DNA of 64,000 nucleotides from contig NZ_JANIKD010000013.1 of assembly GCF_024580955.1 (NCBI RefSeq), positions 1 through 64,000 of the forward strand. The letters run 5' to 3'. The stretch comes from Corynebacterium sp. 122RC1 (GTDB lineage Bacteria; Actinomycetota; Actinomycetes; Mycobacteriales; Mycobacteriaceae). The notes beneath the pieces were generated by a model. That model searched no databases, had not been told where the DNA came from, and worked only from the letters and a program-made list of their open reading frames with translations. This document shows, in pieces, positions 49,945 through 58,570 of the stretch; the first letter of the stretch is position 1, and each line of letters begins with the position of its first letter. The position numbers and the translations under genes are program-made.

Positions 49945-51510
49945 GTGACCAACAATCAACTAACCCTCAGTGAATTGGAGCAGTACCTCGCTGCTGCTGC
50001 CGATTTGCTGCGCGGCGGGATCGACCAGGCCGACTTTAAGGCCTACATCTTTCCGCTGATGTTCTTCAAGCGTCTCAATGACGTGCACCAGGAAGAATAC
50101 GAACTGGCGCTCGCGCAGTCAGGCGGCGACGAAGATTTCGCTGCACTGCCAGAGAACTACTCCTTTGTCATCCCTGAGCAGGCTTCGTGGGAGAACGTTC
50201 GCTCGACAACGAAGGACGTGGGGCAAGCTCTCGTGACCGCGTTCCGCTTGATCGAAGCGAATAATCCTCACCAACTCGGTGGGATTTTCGGCAGCGCTGC
50301 CTGGACTAACAAAGCCAAACTGCCCGATGAGCGCCTGCTGGATCTGCTCGAGCACTTCTCCACTAAGACTCTGTCAAATGCGAATGTGGCACCGGACGTG
50401 TTCGGGCAGGCCTACGAGTACCTGATCAAGCGGTTTGCAGACCTCTCCCGCAAGAAAGCGGGCGAGTATTACACCCCGCGCTCAGTGGTGCGCATGATGG
50501 TGGAAATCCTGGATCCCCAGCCGGGCCAGACCACTTATGATCCTGCCTGTGGCACGGCTGGCATGCTCATCGAGGTCATCGCCCATGCCAAGGAACAGGG
50601 GCATGATCCGCGCCTGCTCTGGGGCAAACTGTATGGGCAGGAAAAGACACTCACGACGGCTTCGATTGCTCGCATGAACCTGCTACTGCACGGGGTTCCG
50701 GAATTCAACATCGTGCGTGAGGACACCCTGCGAGCTCCCGCTTTCCACGCCGGTGAGCGCCTGCAACAGTTCGACAACGTGATCGCGAATCCACCGTTTT
50801 CGCTGAAAAACTGGGGGCGCGATGCGTGGGAGACGGACCCGTGGGGCCGAAACCTGCTCGGAGGTACCCCACCTGCGGGCTATGCGGACTGGGCATGGAT
50901 CGAACACATGGTGGCATCCGCCAAACCCGGCACGGGCAAGGTAGCCGTGGTCGTGCCACAAGGCGCACTGTTCCGTGGTGATGTGAATAGTAAGTCTGGG
51001 GATAACGAGGCAACGATTCGCCGCGAGTTCCTCGAGCGTGACCTCATCGAGGCAGTGATCGAGATGGCCCCCAACCTGTTCTACGGCACGGGGCTGGCTC
51101 CCGCGATTGTGGTGCTGCGTACCAGCAAACAGCCTGAGCGAGCAGGCAAGATCCTTTTTGTGGACGGCTCGGAGCTGTTCACTAAGGGGCGTAACCAGAA
51201 CACCTTGGAGCGTGAGCACGCCGTCCGCATCGTGCAGGCTTACCAGGAGTTCAGCGTGCAGGAGCATTTTGCGCACGTGGCCAGCCTGGACGAGGTGCGC
51301 GCCCAGGAATACAACCTCACCGTCGCCCGCTACGTCGCCAAACCACAGAGTGAAACCGGCACCAGCCTGGAAGACGCCATCGAACAGCTGACGGAAACGT
51401 GGCAGCAAGTGCAAGCCTCACGTGCACGCCTTGAGGAAGAACTCGCGAAGTGGGGCCTGGGGTTTGATGCTGCAGCGGCAGTGGATGAGGTCGCGGAGGA
51501 GGCGAGATGA
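49945..51510 (+). CDS. hsdM: Type I restriction-modification methylase subunit (first copy)
   Basis: The 521-residue protein has the HsdM_N domain (LSELEQYLAAAADLLRGGID, 'YIFPLMFFKRLNDVHQEEYE'), motif I region 'TYDPACGTAGMLIEVIA' after 'GEYYTPRSVVRMMVEILDP', and NPPFSLKNW (motif IV, adenine N6). It methylates DNA together with a HsdS subunit that is not present in this window. GTG 49945 follows AAGGA by 7 bases. Its stop overlaps the start of a second hsdM. Confidence 0.93.
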   Translation: MTNNQLTLSELEQYLAAAADLLRGGIDQADFKAYIFPLMFFKRLNDVHQEEYELALAQSGGDEDFAALPENYSFVIPEQASWENVRSTTKDVGQALVTAFRLIEANNPHQLGGIFGSAAWTNKAKLPDERLLDLLEHFSTKTLSNANVAPDVFGQAYEYLIKRFADLSRKKAGEYYTPRSVVRMMVEILDPQPGQTTYDPACGTAGMLIEVIAHAKEQGHDPRLLWGKLYGQEKTLTTASIARMNLLLHGVPEFNIVREDTLRAPAFHAGERLQQFDNVIANPPFSLKNWGRDAWETDPWGRNLLGGTPPAGYADWAWIEHMVASAKPGTGKVAVVVPQGALFRGDVNSKSGDNEATIRREFLERDLIEAVIEMAPNLFYGTGLAPAIVVLRTSKQPERAGKILFVDGSELFTKGRNQNTLEREHAVRIVQAYQEFSVQEHFAHVASLDEVRAQEYNLTVARYVAKPQSETGTSLEDAIEQLTETWQQVQASRARLEEELAKWGLGFDAAAAVDEVAEEAR

Positions 51511-52030
51511 GTAAGCGAATCACCCAAGAACAGCTTGAGTCCTACCTGTGGGGCGCGGCTGAACTTCTGCGCGGCCTGATCGATGCCGGTGACTACAAGC
51601 AGTACATCTTCCCGCTGGTGTTTTTGAAGCGCATCAGCGACGTCTACGACGAAGAACGCGCCCAGGCGCTCGCCCTGTTCGGCGATGAGGACCTAGCCGA
51701 CCTGCCAGAGAACCACCGCTTCGCCATCCCCGAGGGGGCCCACTGGCAGAACCTGCGCGAAACCACCACCAACATTGGCGAGACCGCGCGCACCATCATG
51801 CGCGCCATCGAAGCAGCCAACCCCACAACCCTCACTGGCGTGTTCGGAGACGGCGACTGGTCCAACAAAGAACTGCTGCCGGATGCCACCCTGGCAGACC
51901 TCATCGAGCACTTCTCCAAACGCACACTGAGCCTTGCAAACCTGCCCGAGGACGAGCTCGGCCAGGGCTACGAGTTCCTGATTAAGAAGTTCGCCGATGA
52001 TTCGGGGCATACCGCCCAGGAGTTCTATAT
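51507..52030 (+). pseudogene. Second hsdM, truncated by the tet(W) insertion
   Basis: ATG 51507 overlaps the first hsdM stop. The frame reads EQLESYLWGAAELLRGLIDA, 'YIFPLVFLKRISDVYDEERA', 'DLIEHFSKRTLSLANLPEDE' and ends GHTAQEFYMW. It covers only the HsdM N-terminal domain (about 170 of 500 residues) and stops exactly where 'EFYTP..VV' should lead into motif I. From about 52030 the sequence is AT-rich tet(W) leader DNA. The missing rest, with hsdS and hsdR, was lost or moved. Confidence 0.9.
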
Positions 52031-52075
52031 GTGGTAAAATGCCATATAAGGGGAAGAAAAATTTCTTTTAGGTAC

Positions 52076-52104
52076 TTGCTTTCCTAAAACTGATGTGATA
52101 CAAT
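52076..52104 (+). promoter_or_regulatory. Promoter of tet(W)
   Basis: TTGCTT (52076-52081), 17 bases, TACAAT (52099-52104) is a good housekeeping promoter. A short frame MRQGILK follows at 52132, as in Tn916-type tet(M) leaders. The interval 52038-52397 is this AT-rich leader region. Confidence 0.75.
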
Positions 52105-52293
52105 GATTTAATCCAGAAAAGGAGTAAAAAATATGCGGCAAGGTATTCTTAAATAAAACTATAATCAAATAGTGGGAACAAAGGATTATGATAGCTCCTT
52201 TTGTAGGGGCTTAGTTTTTTGTACCCAATTTAAGAATACTTTTGCCTTATCAATTTTGACATATCCCCAAAAACAGCAATCACAAACAGGTGT

Positions 52294-52338
52294 ATGCTGT
52301 ATATGTGTATGTCCGCAACTTATAATCCCCAGTGGTAA
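52294..52338 (+). CDS. tet(W) leader peptide
   Basis: The 14-codon frame MLYMCMSATYNPQW lies inside the leader, overlapping the 5' arm of the attenuator hairpin. In tet(M)-type genes translation of such a leader under tetracycline stress prevents the terminator hairpin. Confidence 0.7.
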   Translation: MLYMCMSATYNPQW

Positions 52339-52363
52339 AAGTATTTTACTGCTGGGGATTTTT
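52324..52363 (+). terminator. tet(W) transcription attenuator
   Basis: AATCCCCAG (52324-52332) pairs with CTGGGGATT (52352-52360) and GTAAAA with TTTTAC inside; a T-run ends at 52363. It lies 34 bases before the tet(W) ATG. The same arrangement attenuates tet(M) on Tn916. Confidence 0.85.
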
Positions 52364-52397
52364 ATGCCCTTTGGGGCTGTAAAGGGAGGACAATCAC

Positions 52398-54317
52398 ATG
52401 AAAATAATCAATATTGGAATTCTTGCCCATGTAGACGCTGGAAAGACGACCTTGACGGAGAGCCTGCTATATGCTAGCGGAGCCATTTCAGAACCGGGGA
52501 GCGTCGAAAAAGGGACAACGAGGACGGACACCATGTTTTTGGAGCGGCAGCGTGGGATTACCATTCAAGCGGCAGTCACTTCCTTCCAGTGGCACAGATG
52601 TAAAGTCAACATTGTGGATACGCCCGGCCACATGGATTTTTTGGCGGAGGTGTACCGCTCTTTGGCTGTTTTAGATGGGGCCATCTTGGTGATCTCCGCT
52701 AAAGATGGCGTGCAGGCCCAGACCCGTATTCTGTTCCATGCCCTGCGGAAAATGAACATTCCCACCGTTATCTTTATCAACAAGATCGACCAGGCTGGCG
52801 TTGATTTGCAGAGCGTGGTTCAGTCTGTTCGGGATAAGCTCTCCGCCGATATTATCATCAAGCAGACGGTGTCGCTGTCCCCGGAAATAGTCCTGGAGGA
52901 AAATACCGACATAGAAGCATGGGATGCGGTCATCGAAAATAACGATAAATTATTGGAAAAGTATATCGCAGGAGAACCAATCAGCCGGGAAAAACTTGTG
53001 CGGGAGGAACAGCGGCGGGTTCAAGACGCCTCCCTGTTCCCGGTCTATTATGGCAGCGCCAAAAAGGGCCTTGGCATTCAACCGTTGATGGATGCGGTGA
53101 CAGGGCTGTTCCAACCGATTGGGGAACAGGGGAGCGCCGCCCTATGCGGCAGCGTTTTCAAGGTGGAGTATACAGATTGCGGCCAGCGGCGTGTCTATCT
53201 ACGGCTATACAGCGGAACGCTGCGCCTGCGGGATACGGTGGCCCTGGCCGGGAGAGAAAAGCTGAAAATCACAGAGATGCGTATTCCATCCAAAGGGGAA
53301 ATTGTTCGGACAGACACCGCTTATCCGGGTGAAATTGTTATCCTTCCCAGCGACAGCGTGAGGTTAAACGATGTATTAGGGGACCCAACCCGGCTCCCTC
53401 GTAAAAGGTGGCGTGAGGACCCCCTCCCCATGCTGCGGACGTCGATTGCGCCGAAAACGGCAGCGCAAAGAGAACGGCTGCTGGACGCTCTTACGCAACT
53501 TGCGGATACTGACCCGCTTTTGCGCTGCGAGGTGGATTCCATCACCCATGAGATCATTCTTTCTTTTTTGGGCCGGGTGCAGTTGGAGGTTGTTTCCGCT
53601 TTGCTGTCGGAAAAATACAAGCTTGAAACAGTGGTAAAGGAACCCACCGTCATTTATATGGAGCGGCCGCTCAAAGCAGCCAGCCACACCATCCATATCG
53701 AGGTGCCGCCCAACCCGTTTTGGGCATCCATCGGACTGTCTGTTACACCACTCCCGCTTGGCTCCGGTGTACAATACGAGAGCCGGGTTTCGCTGGGATA
53801 CTTGAACCAGAGTTTTCAAAACGCTGTCAGGGATGGTATCCGTTACGGGCTGGAGCAGGGCTTGTTCGGCTGGAACGTAACGGACTGTAAGATTTGCTTT
53901 GAATACGGGCTTTATTACAGTCCGGTCAGCACGCCGGCGGACTTCCGCTCATTGGCCCCGATTGTATTGGAACAGGCATTGAAGGAATCAGGGACGCAAC
54001 TGCTGGAACCTTATCTCTCCTTCACCCTCTATGCGCCCCGGGAATATCTTTCCAGGGCTTATCATGATGCACCGAAATACTGTGCCACCATCGAAACGGT
54101 CCAGGTAAAAAAGGATGAAGTTGTCTTTACTGGCGAGATTCCCGCCCGCTGTATACAGGCATACCGTACTGATCTGGCCTTTTACACCAACGGGCAGAGC
54201 GTATGCCTTACAGAACTGAAAGGATATCAGGCCGCTGTCGGTCAGCCGGTCATCCAGCCCCGCCGTCCAAACAGCCGCCTGGACAAGGTGCGCCATATGT
54301 TTCAGAAGGTAATGTAA
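52398..54317 (+). CDS. tet(W): Ribosomal protection protein Tet(W)
   Basis: The 639-residue EF-G-like GTPase displaces tetracycline from the ribosome. It begins [20 protein letters not shown] (P-loop), with '[15 protein letters not shown]', DTPGHMDF and NKIDQAGVD (G2-G4). The length and sequence match Tet(W). The GC content and codon use differ from the surrounding actinobacterial DNA, so it was acquired. AAAGGGAGGACAATCAC precedes the ATG. It confers tetracycline and doxycycline resistance together with tet(L) downstream. Confidence 0.97.
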   Translation: MKIINIGILAHVDAGKTTLTESLLYASGAISEPGSVEKGTTRTDTMFLERQRGITIQAAVTSFQWHRCKVNIVDTPGHMDFLAEVYRSLAVLDGAILVISAKDGVQAQTRILFHALRKMNIPTVIFINKIDQAGVDLQSVVQSVRDKLSADIIIKQTVSLSPEIVLEENTDIEAWDAVIENNDKLLEKYIAGEPISREKLVREEQRRVQDASLFPVYYGSAKKGLGIQPLMDAVTGLFQPIGEQGSAALCGSVFKVEYTDCGQRRVYLRLYSGTLRLRDTVALAGREKLKITEMRIPSKGEIVRTDTAYPGEIVILPSDSVRLNDVLGDPTRLPRKRWREDPLPMLRTSIAPKTAAQRERLLDALTQLADTDPLLRCEVDSITHEIILSFLGRVQLEVVSALLSEKYKLETVVKEPTVIYMERPLKAASHTIHIEVPPNPFWASIGLSVTPLPLGSGVQYESRVSLGYLNQSFQNAVRDGIRYGLEQGLFGWNVTDCKICFEYGLYYSPVSTPADFRSLAPIVLEQALKESGTQLLEPYLSFTLYAPREYLSRAYHDAPKYCATIETVQVKKDEVVFTGEIPARCIQAYRTDLAFYTNGQSVCLTELKGYQAAVGQPVIQPRRPNSRLDKVRHMFQKVM

Positions 54318-54367
54318 AGATACATAATCGTCAAGACGGCAACAATCAGAAGTTATGGAGGGTAACA

Positions 54368-54510
54368 ATGGAATATAGTAAGGAAGATTTAATGGAAGCA
54401 AAAAAGCAAATTTGGGGAGTGGGAGAGAACATGGGAACAGAGGAAAGTAAAAAAATCTGGGAGGAGAACGCACAATTTTGGGATAATGCAATGGGTGACG
54501 AATCTAATGA
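54368..54510 (+). pseudogene. Truncated SAM-dependent methyltransferase start
   Basis: Downstream of tet(W), GGAGGGTAAC precedes MEYSKEDLMEAKKQIWGVGE, then 'MGTEESKKIWEENAQFWDNA'. The same N-terminal methyltransferase fragment commonly follows tet(W). Here it is cut at codon 48 by the left end of the ISL3 element, which supplies a false stop. Confidence 0.75.
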
Positions 54511-55955
54511 GGCTCTTCGTATTTGAGGGTGTGGGTGGGGTGCGGCGTGTCGGTTGGGGGTAGAGGTCGAGGTCTTCCGATGATGGGGGTGCTAACAAAA
54601 CCCAATCGAAAGACCTCGACATGGCCCACACTACCTTGGTTTGTTCCTCTGGCGCGTTTTCGTCTCCGGATCTGAGTAGGTTCTGTGGTCTGGACGAGCT
54701 CGGTCTTCAAGCAGTAGGACAGCGTCTGAAACCAGACCGGGCAGTGCTGGCCTGCCGAGTGCTTGGGCAGGACCGGTGGTGCCGGCGGTGTGGCTGCCAG
54801 GGGCTGGTACGTGGGTCTGTTGTACGTCGTCTCGCTCACGAACCCTTGGGCTGGAGGCCTACCACGTTAGAAGTCCGGGTGCGCCGTTACCGGTGCACTG
54901 GCTGTGGGCATGTGTGGCGTCAAGACCTCACATCAGCAGCTGCTCCTCGTTCGTGTTTGTCGCGCAAAGCGCTGCGATGGGCGCTGGAAGCGATCGTGAT
55001 CGGGCGTTTGAGTGTCACGCATATCGCTCGTAGCCTGGGGGTGGCCTGGCATACGGCTAACACGGCTGTTCTTGCTGAAGGCAGGAGGCTCTTGCTTGAT
55101 GATGAGCGTCGTTTTGACGGGGTGCGGGTGATCGGGGTCGATGAGCACGTATGGCGCCATACCCGGGGCGAGGACAGGTACGTCACGGTCATCATCGACC
55201 TGACCCCCATCCACGATAAGACTGGCACGGCGCGATTGCTGGACATGGTCCCTGGCCGTTCCAAGCAGTCGTTCAAACAATGGCTTGCCAGCCAGCCCGA
55301 CCGGTGGCGTCAAGGAATCAAGATTGTCGCGATGGACGGGTTTAGCGGGTTCAAAACCGCTGCCAGTGAAGAACTTCCCCACGCCAGGCCCGTCATGGAT
55401 CCTTTCCACGTGGTACGCCTGGCCGCAGACGCTGTGGATGAGTGCAGGCGGCGAGTCCAGCAACAACTTCACCACCGGCGCGGGCGCAGTGGTGACCCCT
55501 TGTACGGGGCACGTCGTACCTTGCTCACCGGCGCGACCCTGCTCACCCAGACCCAGCAACAGCGCTTAGAAGCCCTTTTCGCTACCGACCAGCACATCGA
55601 GGTTGCCACCACCTGGAGCGTCTACCAACGCATGGTGTCCGCCTACCGGCACAAAGACCCTCACGCAGGCAAAACCATCATGACCGGGCTCATTGACTCC
55701 CTCAAGACCGGCGTGCCTGCCCCGCTGTCCGAACTGGTCAGGCTCGGACGCACTCTTAACCGGCGCCGAGCAGACATCCTGGCCTACTTCGACCACACCC
55801 GAACCAGCAATGGCCCTACCGAGGCCATCAACGGCCGCCTCGAACACCTGAGAGGCTCCGCCCTCGGATTCCGCAACCTGACCCACTACATCACCAGAAG
55901 CCTGCTCGAGACCGGCGGCTTCAGAACCCAACTACACCCTTAAATACGAAGAGCC
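54511..55955 (+). mobile_element. ISL3-family insertion sequence
   Basis: The left end GGCTCTTCGTATTTGAGGGT (from 54511) and the right end, complement of GGCTCTTCGTATTTAAGGGT (to 55955), are imperfect inverted repeats. The 8 bases outside are TCTAATGA on the left and TGTTTTAA on the right, so no target duplication is seen. An internal inverted repeat GTCGAGGTCTT/AAGACCTCGAC (54566-54576, 54610-54620) precedes the transposase ATG. The GC content is actinobacterial, unlike both flanking tet genes. Confidence 0.9.
54621..55943 (+). CDS. ISL3-family transposase
   Basis: The 440-residue protein has an N-terminal zinc finger (CRRCGCQGLV and CTGCGHVW pairs), an HTH (LSVTHIARSLGVAWHTANTA) and the DDE domain: 'VRVIGVDEHVWRH', 'KIVAMDGFSGFKTAA' and 'RTSNGPTEAINGRLEHLRGS' hold the acidic residues. 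It is similar in layout to corynebacterial ISL3 elements (IS31831/IS1207 type). It appears intact. The start overlaps the end of a small inverted repeat that may limit translation. Confidence 0.95.
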   Translation: MAHTTLVCSSGAFSSPDLSRFCGLDELGLQAVGQRLKPDRAVLACRVLGQDRWCRRCGCQGLVRGSVVRRLAHEPLGWRPTTLEVRVRRYRCTGCGHVWRQDLTSAAAPRSCLSRKALRWALEAIVIGRLSVTHIARSLGVAWHTANTAVLAEGRRLLLDDERRFDGVRVIGVDEHVWRHTRGEDRYVTVIIDLTPIHDKTGTARLLDMVPGRSKQSFKQWLASQPDRWRQGIKIVAMDGFSGFKTAASEELPHARPVMDPFHVVRLAADAVDECRRRVQQQLHHRRGRSGDPLYGARRTLLTGATLLTQTQQQRLEALFATDQHIEVATTWSVYQRMVSAYRHKDPHAGKTIMTGLIDSLKTGVPAPLSELVRLGRTLNRRRADILAYFDHTRTSNGPTEAINGRLEHLRGSALGFRNLTHYITRSLLETGGFRTQLHP

Positions 55956-55985
55956 TGTTTTAATCAAGTTTAGGAGGAATTAATT

Positions 55986-56048
55986 ATGAAGTGTAATTAA
56001 TGTAACAGGGTTCAATTAAAAGAGGGAAGCGTATCATTAACCCTATAA
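55986..56048 (+). pseudogene. tet(L) leader peptide with a premature stop
   Basis: After AGGAGG the frame reads ATG AAG TGT AAT TAA, then an open 16-codon stretch [15 protein letters not shown] to TAA 56046. The usual leader is 20 residues, [20 protein letters not shown], with GAA where TAA stands here (55998-56000). The leader normally couples or attenuates tet(L) translation, so this change may alter induction. Confidence 0.8.
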
Positions 56049-56081
56049 ACTACGTCTGCCCTCATTATTGGAAGGTGAAAT

Positions 56082-57458
56082 ATGAATACATCCTATTCAC
56101 AATCGAATTTACGACACAACCAAATTTTAATTTGGCTTTGCATTTTATCTTTTTTTAGCGTATTAAATGAAATGGTTTTGAACGTCTCATTACCTGATAT
56201 TGCAAATGATTTTAATAAACCACCTGCGAGTACAAACTGGGTGAACACAGCCTTTATGTTAACCTTTTCCATTGGAACAGCTGTATATGGAAAGCTATCT
56301 GATCAATTAGGCATCAAAAGGTTACTCCTATTTGGAATTATAATAAATTGTTTCGGGTCTGTAATTGGGTTTGTTGGCCATTCTTTCTTTTCCTTACTTA
56401 TTATGGCTCGTTTTATTCAAGGGGCTGGTGCAGCTGCATTTCCAGCACTCGTAATGGTTGTAGTTGCGCGCTATATTCCAAAGGAAAATAGGGGTAAAGC
56501 ATTTGGTCTTATTGGATCGATAGTAGCCATGGGAGAAGGAGTCGGTCCAGCGATTGGTGGAATGATAGCCCATTATATTCATTGGTCCTATCTTCTACTC
56601 ATTCCTATGATAACAATTATCACTGTTCCGTTTCTTATGAAATTATTAAAGAAGGAAGTAAGGATAAAAGGTCATTTTGATATCAAAGGAATTATACTAA
56701 TGTCTGTAGGCATTGTATTTTTTATGTTGTTTACAACATCATATAGCATTTCTTTTCTTATCGTTAGCGTGCTGTCATTCCTGATATTTGTAAAACATAT
56801 CAGGAAAGTAACAGATCCTTTTGTTGATCCCGGATTAGGGAAAAATATACCTTTTATGATTGGAGTTCTTTGTGGGGGAATTATATTTGGAACAGTAGCA
56901 GGGTTTGTCTCTATGGTTCCTTATATGATGAAAGATGTTCACCAGCTAAGTACTGCCGAAATCGGAAGTGTAATTATTTTCCCTGGAACAATGAGTGTCA
57001 TTATTTTCGGCTACATTGGTGGGATACTTGTTGATAGAAGAGGTCCTTTATACGTGTTAAACATCGGAGTTACATTTCTTTCTGTTAGCTTTTTAACTGC
57101 TTCCTTTCTTTTAGAAACAACATCATGGTTCATGACAATTATAATCGTATTTGTTTTAGGTGGGCTTTCGTTCACCAAAACAGTTATATCAACAATTGTT
57201 TCAAGTAGCTTGAAACAGCAGGAAGCTGGTGCTGGAATGAGTTTGCTTAACTTTACCAGCTTTTTATCAGAGGGAACAGGTATTGCAATTGTAGGTGGTT
57301 TATTATCCATACCCTTACTTGATCAAAGGTTGTTACCTATGGAAGTTGATCAGTCAACTTATCTGTATAGTAATTTGTTATTACTTTTTTCAGGAATCAT
57401 TGTCATTAGTTGGCTGGTTACCTTGAATGTATATAAACATTCTCAAAGGGATTTCTAA
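56082..57458 (+). CDS. tet(L): Tetracycline efflux pump Tet(L)
   Basis: The 458-residue MFS antiporter has 14 membrane segments: [20 protein letters not shown] at the start, '[16 protein letters not shown]' (motif A), '[20 protein letters not shown]' (motif C region). It exchanges the tetracycline-metal complex for protons. The sequence is that of Tet(L), not Tet(K), by its N-terminus [14 protein letters not shown]. It is AT-rich and of Gram-positive plasmid type. GGAAGGTG lies 7 bases before ATG. It adds efflux to tet(W) ribosomal protection. Confidence 0.97.
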
Positions 57459-57467
57459 ATCGTTAAG

Positions 57468-57508
57468 GGATCAACTTTGGGAGAGAGTTCAAAATTGATC
57501 CTTTTTTT
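57468..57508 (+). terminator. tet(L) terminator
   Basis: GGATCAA (57468-57474) pairs with TTGATCC (57495-57501), followed by seven T. It is 10 bases past the tet(L) stop. Plasmid-type sequence continues to about 57570. Confidence 0.85.
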
Positions 57509-57574
57509 ATAACAGGAATTCAAATCTTTTTGTTCCATTAAAGGGCGCGATTGCTGAATAAAAGATACGAGCCC

Positions 57575-57630
57575 CATACTTTTTGACGCAGGGCTGAACC
57601 TTTTGACGCAAGGCCATACTTTTTGACGCT
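57575..57630. repeat. Three TTTTGACGC units at 20-bp period
   Basis: TTTTGACGC begins at 57581, 57601 and 57621; the first and third are preceded by CATACT. Exact 20-bp spacing suggests an iteron or regulatory array. It lies at the point where the tet(L) segment gives way to high-GC DNA. The rest of 57509-57824 shows no gene I can support. Confidence 0.65.
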
Positions 57631-57824
57631 TCCTGCCTCGACGCACCGAGCGGGCCCCTGAGGTACCCCTCCGAGGTCCCGATCAGCCTCAGCGGTGAGC
57701 TGCTCCGCAGCTCCGCGTGCCCGACCCCAAGACCCCCAAAACCGTCCCAGAACAGCGAAAACGCCACCCTAGACACTTCCCAGCAGGGCTAGAAATCTTT
57801 GTATCCAGAGTGACGTTCTAGTGG

Positions 57825-57895
57825 AGCCGATGACGGGAATCGAACCCGCGCCGCCTGCTTGGGAAGCAGGAGTTCTACCATTGAACTACATCGGC
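57825..57895 (-). tRNA. tRNA-Gly (anticodon CCC)
   Basis: The 71-base gene folds as a normal cloverleaf: acceptor GCCGATG/CATCGGC, D-arm GTTC...GAAC, anticodon stem CCTGC/GCAGG around TTCCCAA, T-arm with TTCGATT. CCA is not encoded. It is the first chromosomal-looking gene right of the mobile region, and its 3' end shares 13 bp with 1127-1139. Confidence 0.95.
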
Positions 57896-57954
57896 ATGGC
57901 AACAATTCTGAAGCCGCGATCAAGCTTAGCACGGTTGTTGTTACACTTGTGAAC

Positions 57955-58518
57955 GTGCTGTATTCAGACCGCGATATTCGCCAAGCCATTGATGCCACTG
58001 AGCTCGTGATTGAGCCTTACGATCCCGCCCTCATTCAGCCTTCCAGCGTGGATGTGCGGATGGATCGTTTCTTCCGGGTGTTCAACAACTCTCGGTACAC
58101 CCACATTGATCCAAAGTTGCAGCAAGATGAGCTGACTAGCTTGGTGGAAGTGGAAGAGGGGGAGCCGTTTGTGCTGCACCCAGGTGAGTTTGTGCTGGGT
58201 TCCACCCTGGAGAAGTTCACATTGCCGCCGCATATGGCTGGCCGTCTGGAGGGGAAGTCGTCGTTAGGGCGCCTTGGCCTGCTCACGCACTCTACGGCGG
58301 GCTTCATTGATCCAGGGTTCTCGGGGTACATCACCTTGGAGCTTTCCAATGTGGCGAATCTGCCAATCACACTGTGGCCTGGCATGAAGGTGGGGCAGTT
58401 GGCCTTGTTTAAGATGACTTCGCCGGCGGAAACTCCTTACGGTTCTGGGGCGTTGGGCTCGAAGTACCAGGGGCAGCGCGGCCCTACGCCGTCCAAGGCA
58501 TATTTAAATTTCCGGTAG
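57955..58518 (+). CDS. dcd: dCTP deaminase
   Basis: The 187-residue enzyme makes dUTP from dCTP, or dUMP directly if bifunctional. Conserved parts are [40 protein letters not shown] and [19 protein letters not shown] 57955 fits the family length and N-terminus ([12 protein letters not shown]). Divergent from the tRNA. Core chromosomal gene. Confidence 0.95.
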   Translation: MLYSDRDIRQAIDATELVIEPYDPALIQPSSVDVRMDRFFRVFNNSRYTHIDPKLQQDELTSLVEVEEGEPFVLHPGEFVLGSTLEKFTLPPHMAGRLEGKSSLGRLGLLTHSTAGFIDPGFSGYITLELSNVANLPITLWPGMKVGQLALFKMTSPAETPYGSGALGSKYQGQRGPTPSKAYLNFR

Positions 58519-58570
58519 TTTTGGCTTCTGTTTCGCCTCTGTTCATGTGAGGCCTTTAGTTGTTATAACT

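Noticed and set aside
57507..57776. 89-codon minus-strand frame over the TTTTGACGC repeats
   Set aside because: It has no recognised domain, crosses the mosaic junction and repeats, and has no good start signal.
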